Shown piece after piece: positions 53,118 through 60,913 of a stretch of 64,000 nucleotides of DNA (its first letter is position 1; every line of letters starts with the position of its first letter). The translations under genes were made by a program, and so were the position numbers. This DNA comes from Kutzneria viridogrisea (GTDB taxonomy: Bacteria; Actinomycetota; Actinomycetes; Mycobacteriales; Pseudonocardiaceae): positions 1,798,001-1,862,000 of the forward strand of contig JACJID010000001.1 in assembly GCA_014138725.1 (NCBI GenBank), read 5' to 3'. The notes beneath the pieces are model-generated. The model ran no database searches and was not told where the DNA came from. It worked only from the letters and a program-made list of their open reading frames with translations.

Positions 53118-53310
53118 CCTGATCACTCCTGACGGGTGCCCTGCCGGGGCGCCGCGAAACTCCGCATGTTTCGGCCTGGCTCCGAGCGGTACCCGTGGGT
53201 ACGTGGTGAGCATCAGGTACGGCGTGTCCAGCGAGGGGTTCGGTGCACGCGAACTGGTGCGGCAGGCCCCGGCTGCCCGAACGGGCGGCCGCGGGCGGGA
53301 AGGGGCAGCG

Positions 53311-53598
53311 ATGAGCGATCCGCGGATGGAGCAGCCGTACCTGGAGACCCCGGCCGAGGAACTGGACGAGGACCGGTTGGGCGTGGACCCGCTGGAGCGT
53401 GGGGTGGAACCGCCCGAGCGCTGGGCGGAGGCCGACAGGTACGGCATGACCGCCCGCGAGCAGGCCGAGGGCGAGACCCTGGACCAGCGGCTGGCCGAGG
53501 AGGAACCCGAGGAGCTGCCCGGTCAGGCCGTGCGGGACGGGCGTTGGGCCGAGGTGGCGGAGGACTCGGTGGCCGAGGACCCGCGCAGCGACCGTTGA
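53311..53598 (+). CDS. DUF5709-family acidic protein
   Basis: A 95-residue very acidic protein. The family core LDEDRLGVDPLERGVEPPERWAEADRYGMTAREQAEGETLDQRLAEEEPE is present. DUF5709 proteins are actinobacterial, soluble and uncharacterised. The ATG follows GAAGGGGCAGCG. A GGCT-N15-GGGTAC sequence 110 nt upstream is a weak SigB-like candidate. Confidence 0.82.
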   Translation: MSDPRMEQPYLETPAEELDEDRLGVDPLERGVEPPERWAEADRYGMTAREQAEGETLDQRLAEEEPEELPGQAVRDGRWAEVAEDSVAEDPRSDR

Positions 53599-53602
53599 GG
53601 TG

Positions 53603-53627
53603 GTTTGACCTGCTCCGGAGGCGGTAA
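53603..53627 (+). promoter_or_regulatory. SigB-type promoter candidate for the VOC gene
   Basis: GTTT-N15-CGGTAA, with one deviation in the hexamer; the ATG at 53637 is exactly 9 nt after it. GGAGGC inside the spacer could instead be read as a distant ribosome site. Confidence 0.5.
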
Positions 53628-53636
53628 CCCAGCAAC

Positions 53637-54059
53637 ATGGCCACGACCATCGCCGCTGTCACGATCGACTGTGCACACCCCGAGACACTGGCCGAGTTCT
53701 GGTCCGCTGTGCTGGCGCTGCGGGTCACCGACTCCGGCATCAACTCCGATGGCACCCGTTACGTGGAGATCGGTCCTTCCGGCACCGAGCGCGGCCATCG
53801 CGACACGCTGCTGTTCGAGCAGATCGCGGACGGGGCGCCGAAGACCGCCAAGAACCGGCTGCACATCGACCTGGACCCGGGAGGGGCCGACCCCGCGGCG
53901 GAGGTGCGCCGGATGATCGCACTGGGGGCGCGACGGGTGGCGGTGGGTCAGAGCGGGGAGGAGCCGTGGACGGTCCTGGCCGACCCGGAGGGCAACGAGT
54001 TCTGCGTGCTGCACCGCGATCCCGACCCGGCGCGAGAAGTGGAGAACCCCTCATGCTGA
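53637..54059 (+). CDS. VOC-superfamily (glyoxalase-like) protein
   Basis: A 140-residue protein with two beta-alpha-beta-beta-beta modules. The first begins ITIAAVTIDCAHPETLAEFWSAVL-like with RYVEIGPSG; the second has NRLHIDLDPGGAD and ends WTVLADPEGNEFCVLHR, the canonical VOC C-terminus. Metal ligands are partly visible (His in RLHIDL, Glu in EFCVL). Activity cannot be predicted; many such proteins act in detoxification. It overlaps the DUF3040 gene by 7 nt. Confidence 0.88.
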   Translation: MATTIAAVTIDCAHPETLAEFWSAVLALRVTDSGINSDGTRYVEIGPSGTERGHRDTLLFEQIADGAPKTAKNRLHIDLDPGGADPAAEVRRMIALGARRVAVGQSGEEPWTVLADPEGNEFCVLHRDPDPAREVENPSC

Positions 54060-54322
54060 GCCAGTACGAACGCAGGCAGTTGGAGGCCATCGAGCAGGCG
54101 CTCACCGAGGAGGATCCCAAACTGGCCTCGGCCCTGCGCCGCGGCGTGCTGCACAGGTACCGCGGGCTGATCCTCGTGTGCGGGGTGTGCGGGGTGTGCA
54201 TGCTGGTGCTGGGCATCATCACCGGCAGCGCCACCTTGGGTTTCGCGGGCTTCGGGATCGCCGTGGCGGGCTTCGGCCTGTACTGCTGGCGTGCGGTCTG
54301 CGAGTGGATCAAGGCGTCCTGA
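54053..54322 (+). CDS. DUF3040-family membrane protein
   Basis: An 89-residue protein. The family start MLSQYERRQLEAIEQALTEEDPKLASALRRG is followed by two membrane helices at about 38-57 and 61-80. DUF3040 proteins are widespread small actinobacterial membrane proteins of unknown role. The ATG lies within the end of the VOC gene, so translation is coupled. Confidence 0.88.
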   Translation: MLSQYERRQLEAIEQALTEEDPKLASALRRGVLHRYRGLILVCGVCGVCMLVLGIITGSATLGFAGFGIAVAGFGLYCWRAVCEWIKAS

Positions 54323-54818
54323 TCCTCGATCACCGCCTTCCCGGTGACGTGACCGCGGTGGAGGGCGCGGCACTCGGGCTGGGCACCGGCACCTGACCTG
54401 AGGGCAGGTCGGCCGTCATCACGGCGACAACCCCGGCGAGGGCGAGGGCGGAGAGGGCCGCGGACACCGCAAGGGGCCCCTCGAGGTGCAGTCGCCACCA
54501 GGGGGTTCGGAACGGGAGGCCGCAGGCGGGCTGGTCGTGACCGCCGGGTCGCCACCTCCCTCCTCGGCCACGAAGGTGCACACCGCGGCGAGCAGGGGGA
54601 CGACGGTGGAGGCCGCCACGGCCAGCACGAGCCGCCGGTTCGACAGGTCCGGGGTGCCCGCCAGCTGGTGCCACCGGTGGTGTCGGCCGGGCATGCAGAC
54701 CACCTCGCATCGGTGCTCCTTGTACTCGTGTGGCCACCTGGTCTCACGGCAGTGCAATCGACGCTAGCACCGAGTCAACTGTTGTGGAAGCGCTGTCTCA
54801 CAGCAGTACAATTCCCCG
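54323..54818. other. Gap with one uncertain minus-strand gene
   Basis: A 496-bp stretch between the DUF3040 and XRE genes. It holds a possible membrane protein gene on the minus strand (54419-54694, listed separately) whose C-terminal half may be out of frame. No SigB-type element or terminator was recognised. Confidence 0.45.
54419..54694 (-). CDS. Possible small membrane protein, perhaps frameshifted
   Basis: From ATG 54694 (GAGG 8 nt upstream) the frame gives MPGRHHRWHQLAGTPDLSNRR, a membrane segment LVLAVAASTVVPLLAAVCTFVA and then a Pro/Ser-rich tail of 45 residues to 54419. In the adjacent frame the same DNA encodes TPWWRLHLEGPLAVSAALSALALAGVVAVMTADLPSG, a convincing second membrane segment, continuing to 54330. 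The natural product may therefore be a two-helix protein joined by a frameshift near 54500-54530. An upstream extension from TTG 54757 adds a Cys/His-rich stretch. No homology recognised. Confidence 0.4.
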   Translation of the reverse strand: MPGRHHRWHQLAGTPDLSNRRLVLAVAASTVVPLLAAVCTFVAEEGGGDPAVTTSPPAASRSEPPGGDCTSRGPLRCPRPSPPSPSPGLSP

Positions 54819-55427
54819 GTGAGCTTCGCTGAGGTCCTCGACGAGCTGTGCGGGGACTGGACCAACGTCGCCCTCGCCGCCGAGGTCAACCGCAGGGGCG
54901 GGGAGATCGGCCACGGCTACATCGCCCAGCTGCGCAGGGGGCGCAAGGACAACCCGACCCGCAGGACCATCGAGGACCTGGCCGGGGCGCTGGGCGTGCA
55001 CCCGGCGTGTTTTGTGGGCGGCCGCCGCGAGCTGCGGCCCGGCGAACGGCCCGGCTGGCGCCCGGCGGCGCTGCGGAGCCTGTTCGAGGGTTCTCCGGAG
55101 GACGTGGCCGAGGCGATCGGGTCGATCTCCGGCAGCTACATTCGGGAGCTGCTCACCGGGGTCAGCGACAACCCCCGGCTCCGGCACATCCTCGGGCTGG
55201 CCGAGTACTTCGGCGTGCCGCCCGCCTACTTCTTCGACGAGGAACTGGAAGTCGACCAGGGCGAGCTGGCGGCGCTGCGGGAACTGGGGGTCATCGAGTT
55301 CGCCACCCGGCTCGCCGAACGGGCCCCGCACCTGACCCCGAAGACCCGCTCGGCGGCGATCCGCGCGGTGACCGAGGCGCTGCGGACGAAGGAGGGCGAG
55401 CGGTGGGACTTCGGCGCTCCCGAGTGA
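54819..55427 (+). CDS. XRE-type helix-turn-helix regulator
   Basis: A 202-residue protein with two HTH-like regions: VALAAEVNRRGGEIGHGYIAQLRRGRKDNPTRRTIEDLAGALGVHPACF at about 16-65, and a second, DVAEAIGSISGSYIRELLTGVSDNPRLRHILGLAEYFGVPPAYFF, at about 95-140. GTG start. It overlaps the following IrrE-like gene by 25 nt. This regulator/metallopeptidase/membrane-protein trio recurs in actinobacteria; its signal is unknown. Confidence 0.87.
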   Translation: MSFAEVLDELCGDWTNVALAAEVNRRGGEIGHGYIAQLRRGRKDNPTRRTIEDLAGALGVHPACFVGGRRELRPGERPGWRPAALRSLFEGSPEDVAEAIGSISGSYIRELLTGVSDNPRLRHILGLAEYFGVPPAYFFDEELEVDQGELAALRELGVIEFATRLAERAPHLTPKTRSAAIRAVTEALRTKEGERWDFGAPE

Positions 55428-55810
55428 TCGCGGACCTACTCGCCGACCTGGACGTGCGGCCGGGCACCTCGCACCGCGCCATCGCCCTGCGGGTGTGCCA
55501 GGTCATGCGCGACCGGCTGGGCGCCCCACTGGAGGTGCGGTTCGTGCCGATGGCCGACACCCGGCTCAGTGGGGTGACCACCGCCCTGGCCGACGGCAGC
55601 TACCTGGTGGTCTGCGCCGACTCACCGCGCTGGTACCACCGGCTGCACGTCCTGGTGCACGAACTGGCGCACGTCGTGCTGGGACATGACTGGATTTCCT
55701 TCAGCCGCAGCGGTTTCACCGACCCGCAGGAGCGCGAGGCCGAGGAGTTCGCGGACGCGGTGCTCGCGGAGCTGCTGGGGCCGGAGCACTCCCGTGAGCC
55801 GGGGTGGTGA
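55403..55810 (+). CDS. ImmA/IrrE-family metallopeptidase
   Basis: A 135-residue protein with the zinc motif VHELAHVVLGHDW (HExxH) at about 81-93 and the downstream REAEEFADAVLAELL carrying the third ligand Glu. Family members cleave or inactivate partner repressors of the XRE type, so the overlapping upstream gene is the likely target. The GTG at 55403 has GGAGG 8 nt upstream, inside the previous gene. It overlaps the membrane protein gene by GTGA. Confidence 0.88.
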   Translation: MGLRRSRVIADLLADLDVRPGTSHRAIALRVCQVMRDRLGAPLEVRFVPMADTRLSGVTTALADGSYLVVCADSPRWYHRLHVLVHELAHVVLGHDWISFSRSGFTDPQEREAEEFADAVLAELLGPEHSREPGW

Positions 55811-56772
55811 ACGTGTTCTACCTGGCGTCCTGCCTGCTCGGCATGCTGACCCTGCTGTTCCGGTTCCCCGCGTTCGGGGCCCGCCGCCGACAGCCCTGGG
55901 CGTGGACGGTCTACGCCTCGATCAATGCCGTGACCCTGCTGGTGATGCTGAACGGGCGGATGCCGCTCGCGCCTGCCGCCGCCCAGGTCCTGATCTGGTC
56001 GGTGGTCGTGTCCGCGGTGGTCGCGCTGGCCACGCCGTACTACTGGCGGCCCAGGCCGTCCTGGGACCGGGCGCTGCGGGTGCTCGGCTGCTTCGACATC
56101 GCCAACGTGCTGGCCGCCGCCCTCATGACCAGGCTGGCCGCGGTCAACCCGGCCGGGGCGTACTGGGTGCTGCTCTACCTGCTGCCCACCCTGCTCGGCA
56201 CGGCCGTGTTCGTGCACCGCTGCTGGCGGGTGTCGCGGTCGTGGCTGGCCTGCCTGGTCGGGGCGTTCGCCCTGGCCGCGCTGGGCTACCGGCTGGCCGA
56301 GGCGTTCGTGCCCACCACACCGCTGATCGCTCTGCTGGGACGCGTCCCGTGGTCCTGGTTCGACCAGTGGTGGGCGTACCTGCGGCTGCGCCCGCTGCAC
56401 CGGGCGTTGCGGCAGGTCAACCCCGAGGCCGTGCTGGTGTCGCGCCGCAAGTGGTTCGACCCGCACCACCGGGTCCGGCGCGCGGTGCTGGAACTGGACG
56501 AGTGGCGCTGGGCCCTCACCTCCCGGTTCGACCCCGCGGTGCGGGACGCGGCCGACAGCCTCGGGCGGCAGGCTGGCCTGGGCGGGCAGGAACTGGCCGT
56601 GGTGGTGGAGGCCGCGCAGTTGAAGGCCGCCCTGTCCAGTACCGCCACCCGGGAGCGGGAACCTGACGGCGCCGCCGCCGACGGCACGGGCCTGGCCGAG
56701 GAGTGCGCCTGGTGGCTCGCCGTGGCCCGCGCCTACCGCCACTCACCGGTCGTCGTTGCGGCGCAGCCGTGA
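55807..56772 (+). CDS. MAB_1171c-type polytopic membrane protein
   Basis: A 321-residue protein with about seven N-terminal membrane segments (1-22, 30-50, 58-80, 93-113, 118-138, 145-165 and a shorter one near 175) and a soluble C-terminal domain of about 130 residues beginning WAYLRLRPLHRALRQVNPEAVLVSRR. This is the architecture of MAB_1171c-like putative transporters. It is translationally coupled to the XRE-IrrE pair. Transport has not been shown for the family. Confidence 0.83.
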   Translation: MNVFYLASCLLGMLTLLFRFPAFGARRRQPWAWTVYASINAVTLLVMLNGRMPLAPAAAQVLIWSVVVSAVVALATPYYWRPRPSWDRALRVLGCFDIANVLAAALMTRLAAVNPAGAYWVLLYLLPTLLGTAVFVHRCWRVSRSWLACLVGAFALAALGYRLAEAFVPTTPLIALLGRVPWSWFDQWWAYLRLRPLHRALRQVNPEAVLVSRRKWFDPHHRVRRAVLELDEWRWALTSRFDPAVRDAADSLGRQAGLGGQELAVVVEAAQLKAALSSTATREREPDGAAADGTGLAEECAWWLAVARAYRHSPVVVAAQP

Positions 56773-56776
56773 CCGC

Positions 56777-58078
56777 TCACTCGGCCTCGGCAGCGTCCCT
56801 GAAGGCGGCGTGGGGGTGTTCGCGCGAACCCAGGTCCACCACGTCGTGGCCGAAGGGCATGCCCACCGTCCAGTCGGCGAGGATGCGCAGCTTGCGGTTC
56901 AGCGTGGGGATCTGCGTGACGTAGTAGGTGCGGCGCGCCAGCCACGCGGGCAGGCCGTGCAGCTTGACGCCCATCACCTCGGCCACGGCCTTGTGCCGTC
57001 CCAGGGTGACGAACTCGCCCTGGCCGCGGTAGTGGAACGGCTCGGGACGTCGCCCGTTCAGCGTGGCGATGAGGTTGTCCGCCAGGTGTTTCGCCTCCCG
57101 CACGGCATACTGCGCCGTCGGCGGGCAGAGTCCGCCGCGGTCCAGGTCGGGCACCGCCGCGTTGTCCCCGGCGGCCCACAGGCCCGGCATGCCGCTCACG
57201 GCGAGAGTCTCGGCCACCTTGATGCGGCCCTTGTCGTCGGTGGGCACGCCCAGCTTCGAGACCGCGCGGCTGGGCTTGGTGCCGGTGATCCAGACCAGAG
57301 TGTCCGCGGCGAAGTCCGGGCCCTCCGACAGGTGCAGCACGCCGTTCTCGGCCGATTTCAGTTGCGTGCCAAGGCGGACCTCGATGCCACGTCGGCGCAG
57401 CTCGTCGGTGGCCCGGTCGGCCAGGTCCTTCGGCACCGAGGCCAGGATGCGGTCCGTCGCCTCCACGAGCACCCAGCGCATCTCGGTGCGGTGCAGGTCC
57501 CGGTAGCCGTCGACCACGTGGCAGGCCATGTCCTGCAACTCCGCCAGCGCCTCGACCCCGGTGTAGCCGCCGCCGACGAACACGAAGGTCAGCGCCCGCC
57601 TGCGCAGCTCGCGGTCGGTCGTGGCGGCGGCGATCTCCAGTTGGCGCAGCACGTGGTCGCGCAGGTACATCGCCTCGGCCACGGAGTTGAAGCCGATGCC
57701 GTGCTCGGTCAGCCCGGGCACGGGCAGCAGCTTCGCCATGCTGCCGAAGCCCAGCACGGCGTGGTCGTAGGCCAGGTGCAGTTGCTCGCCAGCCCTGGAC
57801 AGCACGGTGGCCGAGCGCGCCTGGTGGTCCAGCGAGGTGACCCGGCCGGTGACCACGCGGGTGCGGCGCAGGGCCGCGCGCAGTGGCACCACCGCGTGAC
57901 GCGGCTCCAGCGTGCCGGAGGCCACCTCGGGCAGCAGCGGGCGGTAGACCATGTAGTTCTCCGGGTCCACCAGGGTGATCTCGGCCTGCCCGCGGCCCAG
58001 CCGCCGCTCCAGGCGCAACGCGGTGTACAGGCCGACGTAGCCGCCGCCCGCAACCAGGATCCGTGGGGGAGTGGTCAT
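56777..58078 (-). CDS. ndh: Type II NADH dehydrogenase (NDH-2)
   Basis: A 433-residue flavoprotein of the pyridine nucleotide-disulphide oxidoreductase family. FAD-binding RILVAGGGYVGLYTALRLERRL, the NAD-binding second Rossmann motif TFVFVGGGYTGVEALAELQDM, and the C-terminal GMPGLWAAGDNAAVPD with PPTAQYAVREAKHLADNL near the quinone site. No membrane helix; peripheral association is usual. Oxidises NADH and reduces quinone without pumping protons. A perfect GTTT-N15-GGGTAG element sits exactly 9 nt before the ATG, so this is probably a stress isozyme, functionally matching the SigB-linked PoxB and CtaD. Confidence 0.9.
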   Translation of the reverse strand: MTTPPRILVAGGGYVGLYTALRLERRLGRGQAEITLVDPENYMVYRPLLPEVASGTLEPRHAVVPLRAALRRTRVVTGRVTSLDHQARSATVLSRAGEQLHLAYDHAVLGFGSMAKLLPVPGLTEHGIGFNSVAEAMYLRDHVLRQLEIAAATTDRELRRRALTFVFVGGGYTGVEALAELQDMACHVVDGYRDLHRTEMRWVLVEATDRILASVPKDLADRATDELRRRGIEVRLGTQLKSAENGVLHLSEGPDFAADTLVWITGTKPSRAVSKLGVPTDDKGRIKVAETLAVSGMPGLWAAGDNAAVPDLDRGGLCPPTAQYAVREAKHLADNLIATLNGRRPEPFHYRGQGEFVTLGRHKAVAEVMGVKLHGLPAWLARRTYYVTQIPTLNRKLRILADWTVGMPFGHDVVDLGSREHPHAAFRDAAEAE

Positions 58079-58087
58079 GTCCTGCGG

Positions 58088-58112
58088 CTACCCCCGAGGT
58101 GTCCCGGCAAAC
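58088..58112 (-). promoter_or_regulatory. SigB-type promoter for ndh
   Basis: GTTT-N15-GGGTAG on the minus strand with the ATG at 58078 exactly 9 nt after the hexamer. It is the only site with both an exact consensus and the leaderless spacing. Confidence 0.75.
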
Positions 58113-58154
58113 ACTGTGTCCACAGTGGACATTCAGGTCCGGTCATCCGATCAG

Positions 58155-58179
58155 GTGTAGAGCATGCCGCCGCGGGTAA
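58155..58179 (+). promoter_or_regulatory. SigB-type promoter candidate for the STAS gene
   Basis: GTGT-N15-GGGTAA, 70 nt before the ATG at 58250. Confidence 0.5.
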
Positions 58180-58249
58180 CCGTGATCTACGATGGGAGTC
58201 CGCGCCAGCTCGTGCGCGCACTCCCTACTTTTGTTGCCAGGAAAGGCGT

Positions 58250-58699
58250 ATGACCCTCGCACACCACAACGCGTCCAGCGGATCCCCCCTCTTCGACAGC
58301 ACGGTCGTGGTCACCGCTCCGGCCGAGGTCGACATGCTCACCGTGCACGAACTGGGCCAGCGACTGGCCGAGGCGATGCTCCTCGCGTGCCGCGGCGGGA
58401 CCGTGGTGCTGGACCTGAGTCCGGTGTGCTTCCTGGGCACCTGCGGCCTGGAGCTGCTGTCCACCCTGCGCGACTGGCCGTGCCGGGTGCTGCTGGTGGC
58501 CTCGACCAGGGCGGTGCTGCGCCCGCTGCGGCTGACCTGCCTGGACCGGTCCCTGCCCGTGCTGGCGGACCTCGGCGCGGCGCTCGCGGCGGCGGCCAGG
58601 CCCGCGCCGTCCCCGGTCCGCGGCTGGCGCCCACTGCGTGCGGCCAGCAGCAGGCCCAGGGCCTGGCGCGCCGGGTCGACCCGTCCTCGGGGCCGGTGA
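58250..58699 (+). CDS. STAS-domain protein, anti-sigma-factor-antagonist type
   Basis: A 149-residue protein. The STAS core at about 18-110 has VVVTAPAEVDMLTVHELGQRLAEAML and GGTVVLDLSPVCFLGTCGLELLSTL. The position normally holding the phosphorylated Ser (DFxGSAG) reads LGTCG, so a Thr would be the acceptor. The C-terminal 35 residues are Arg/Pro-rich and probably disordered. GAAAGG precedes the ATG. It could be a substrate of the PP2C phosphatases in the stressosome operon and of an RsbW-type kinase, which is not in the window. Confidence 0.83.
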   Translation: MTLAHHNASSGSPLFDSTVVVTAPAEVDMLTVHELGQRLAEAMLLACRGGTVVLDLSPVCFLGTCGLELLSTLRDWPCRVLLVASTRAVLRPLRLTCLDRSLPVLADLGAALAAAARPAPSPVRGWRPLRAASSRPRAWRAGSTRPRGR

Positions 58700-58714
58700 G
58701 TCCGGCTCGGATCC

Positions 58715-58739
58715 GTTTGGTGTGGGTCGTTGGGGGTAG
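58715..58739 (+). promoter_or_regulatory. SigB-type promoter for the catalase gene
   Basis: GTTT-N15-GGGTAG, exact consensus, 38 nt before the ATG at 58778. This gene has a leader and a Shine-Dalgarno, unlike the leaderless group. Confidence 0.75.
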
Positions 58740-58777
58740 CCGCCCGTGCGGTTGCCCCCACCACACCTGGAGGTCCG

Positions 58778-60826
58778 ATGACCGCCACGAACGTGCCCGA
58801 GCCGACCGTGGACCAGCGCGACCGGTTCCTGACCACCGCGCAGGGCGTGCGCCTGCCCGACACCGACCACTCGCTCAAGGCGGGGGAGCGGGGCCCGTCC
58901 CTGCTGGAGGACTTCCACCTCCGCGAGAAGATCACCCACTTCGACCACGAGCGCATACCGGAGCGCGTGGTGCACGCCCGTGGTGCCGCGGCCCACGGGG
59001 TGTTCACCGCCTACGGCAGCGCCGCGTCCGTCACGCGGGCGCACTTCCTCGCCGAGAAGGGCCGGGAGACCCCCGTGTTCGTGCGCTTCTCCACGGTGCT
59101 CGGCTCACGTGGTTCGGCCGACACCGTGCGCGACACCCGCGGCTTCGCGGTGAAGTTCTACACCGAACAGGGCAACTTCGACCTGGTCGGCAACAACATC
59201 CCGGTGTTCTTCATCCAGGACGGCATCAAGTTCCCCGACGTCATCCACGCGGGCAAGCCGCAGCCGGACCTGGAGATCCCGCAGGCCCAGTCCGCGCACG
59301 ACACGTTCTGGGACTTCGTCTCCCTGCACACCGAGGCCACCCACCACGTCATGTGGGCCATGAGCGACCGGGGCATCCCGCGCTCGTACCGCACGATGGA
59401 GGGCTTCGGGGTGCACACCTTCCGGCTGGTCGACGACGAGGGCGGGACGGCCCTGGTGAAGTTCCACTGGAAGCCGGTGGCGGGCGTGCACTCGCTGCTC
59501 TGGGAGGAGGCGCAGATCGCCGCCGGGGCGGACCCCGACTTCCACCGCCGTGACCTGGCCGAGGCCATCGAGGCGGGAGCGTTCCCGGTGTGGGAACTGG
59601 GCATCCAGGTGATGCTCGACGACGGCACCGACAGCTGTGAGGGCATCGACCTGCTCGATCCGACCAAGATCGTGCCCGAGGAACTCGTCCCCGTGCAGCC
59701 GATCGGCCGGCTGCGGCTGGACCGCAACCCCACCAACTACTTCGCCGAGACCGAGCAGGTCGCCTTCCACACCGGCAACCTGGTGCCCGGCATCGAGGTG
59801 ACCAACGACCCGCTGATGCAGGCCAGGCTCTTCTCCTACCTGGACACGCAGTTGACCCGGCTGGGCGGCCCGAACTTCCCGCAGTTGCCGATCAACCGGC
59901 CGCACTGCCCGGTCAACGACATGCTGCGCGACGGCATGCACCAGACCGTCGTGCACACCGGGATCGCCCCGTACCGGCCCAACAGCCTCGACGGGGGCGC
60001 ACCGGTGTTGGCCGGTGCCCAGGACGGCGGCTACGTGCAGACCCCACGCCGGATCGAGGGCAACGCCGTGCGGGCCAACCCCGCCTCGTTCGAGGACCAC
60101 TTCTCCCAGCCCGCGATGTTCTACCGCAGCCTCACGCCGATCGAGCGGGCCCACCTGGTCGAGGCGTTCACCTTCGAGCTGGGCAAGTGCTGCGTGCAGG
60201 CCGTCAAGGAGCGTGAACTGGCGGTGCTGGCCCAGGTGGACGCCGAGCTCTGCGCCCAGGTGGCCGACGGGCTCGGCCTGCCCGCGCCGACGGGCCAGCC
60301 CGTGCGGGCCGTGCCGATCTCCCCGGCGCTGTCCCAGGTGGTGACCGAACCGGGACCTGTCGCGGGCCGCAGGATCGGTGTGGTCGCCGACGCCGCCGCC
60401 GACCTGTCGGGGATCACCAAGCTGCGCAAGGCGGTGCAGAAGCTGGGCGCCGAGGTGCTGGTCATCGCCCCCGCAGGAGGCATGCTCAAGCACGGCCGCA
60501 GCGAGCAGGTCGTCGAGCGGACCCTGCTGACCGCCCGCTCGATCGAGTTCGACGCCGTCCTGGTCGCCGGCGGCACCGTGCCCACCCGGGACATCAAGCT
60601 CGTCCTGCTGTTGCAGGAGGCATTCCGGCACCTCAAGCCGATCGGCACCTGGGGAGACGGCGAGATCCTGCTCGAGGCCGGGATCGACCTGGACGCCCCT
60701 GGGGTGCTGGTCGCCGGGGCGGTGGACAGGGCGTTCACCGACGCACTGGTCACCGCGCTCGGCCTGCACCGGGTGTGGGACCGAGCCGAGCTCGTGACCA
60801 GTTCCGCGGTGCCGCCCGCCAGGTGA
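58778..60826 (+). CDS. katE: Large-subunit (clade 2) monofunctional catalase
   Basis: A 682-residue haem catalase that disproportionates hydrogen peroxide. Distal His66 in [14 protein letters not shown], the catalytic Asn in [11 protein letters not shown] (139/140) and the proximal Tyr near 354 in [15 protein letters not shown] are all present. The C-terminal 150 residues form the flavodoxin/DJ-1-like domain of large catalases ([36 protein letters not shown]). The ATG at 58778 has TGGAGG 5-8 nt upstream. Preceded by an exact GTTT-N15-GGGTAG promoter, consistent with general stress control. The symbol follows the E. coli clade 2 enzyme. Confidence 0.95.
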   Translation: MTATNVPEPTVDQRDRFLTTAQGVRLPDTDHSLKAGERGPSLLEDFHLREKITHFDHERIPERVVHARGAAAHGVFTAYGSAASVTRAHFLAEKGRETPVFVRFSTVLGSRGSADTVRDTRGFAVKFYTEQGNFDLVGNNIPVFFIQDGIKFPDVIHAGKPQPDLEIPQAQSAHDTFWDFVSLHTEATHHVMWAMSDRGIPRSYRTMEGFGVHTFRLVDDEGGTALVKFHWKPVAGVHSLLWEEAQIAAGADPDFHRRDLAEAIEAGAFPVWELGIQVMLDDGTDSCEGIDLLDPTKIVPEELVPVQPIGRLRLDRNPTNYFAETEQVAFHTGNLVPGIEVTNDPLMQARLFSYLDTQLTRLGGPNFPQLPINRPHCPVNDMLRDGMHQTVVHTGIAPYRPNSLDGGAPVLAGAQDGGYVQTPRRIEGNAVRANPASFEDHFSQPAMFYRSLTPIERAHLVEAFTFELGKCCVQAVKERELAVLAQVDAELCAQVADGLGLPAPTGQPVRAVPISPALSQVVTEPGPVAGRRIGVVADAAADLSGITKLRKAVQKLGAEVLVIAPAGGMLKHGRSEQVVERTLLTARSIEFDAVLVAGGTVPTRDIKLVLLLQEAFRHLKPIGTWGDGEILLEAGIDLDAPGVLVAGAVDRAFTDALVTALGLHRVWDRAELVTSSAVPPAR

Positions 60827-60913
60827 TCGCCGAGCCGGACGGTGGGGCAGTGATCGCGCGCGGTCACGGGAACGGGCGTTTCGGACCGCCCCGACCTGTG
60901 CTTGGCTGGCCGG

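Noticed and set aside
53197-53202. SigB-type promoter for DUF5709
   Set aside because: GGCT-N15-GGGTAC fits only loosely and lies 110 nt before the start, so it was not listed as a feature.
54819-55810. Classical toxin-antitoxin pair
   Set aside because: The second gene is an IrrE-type metallopeptidase, better explained as a regulator-cleaving protease than a toxin.
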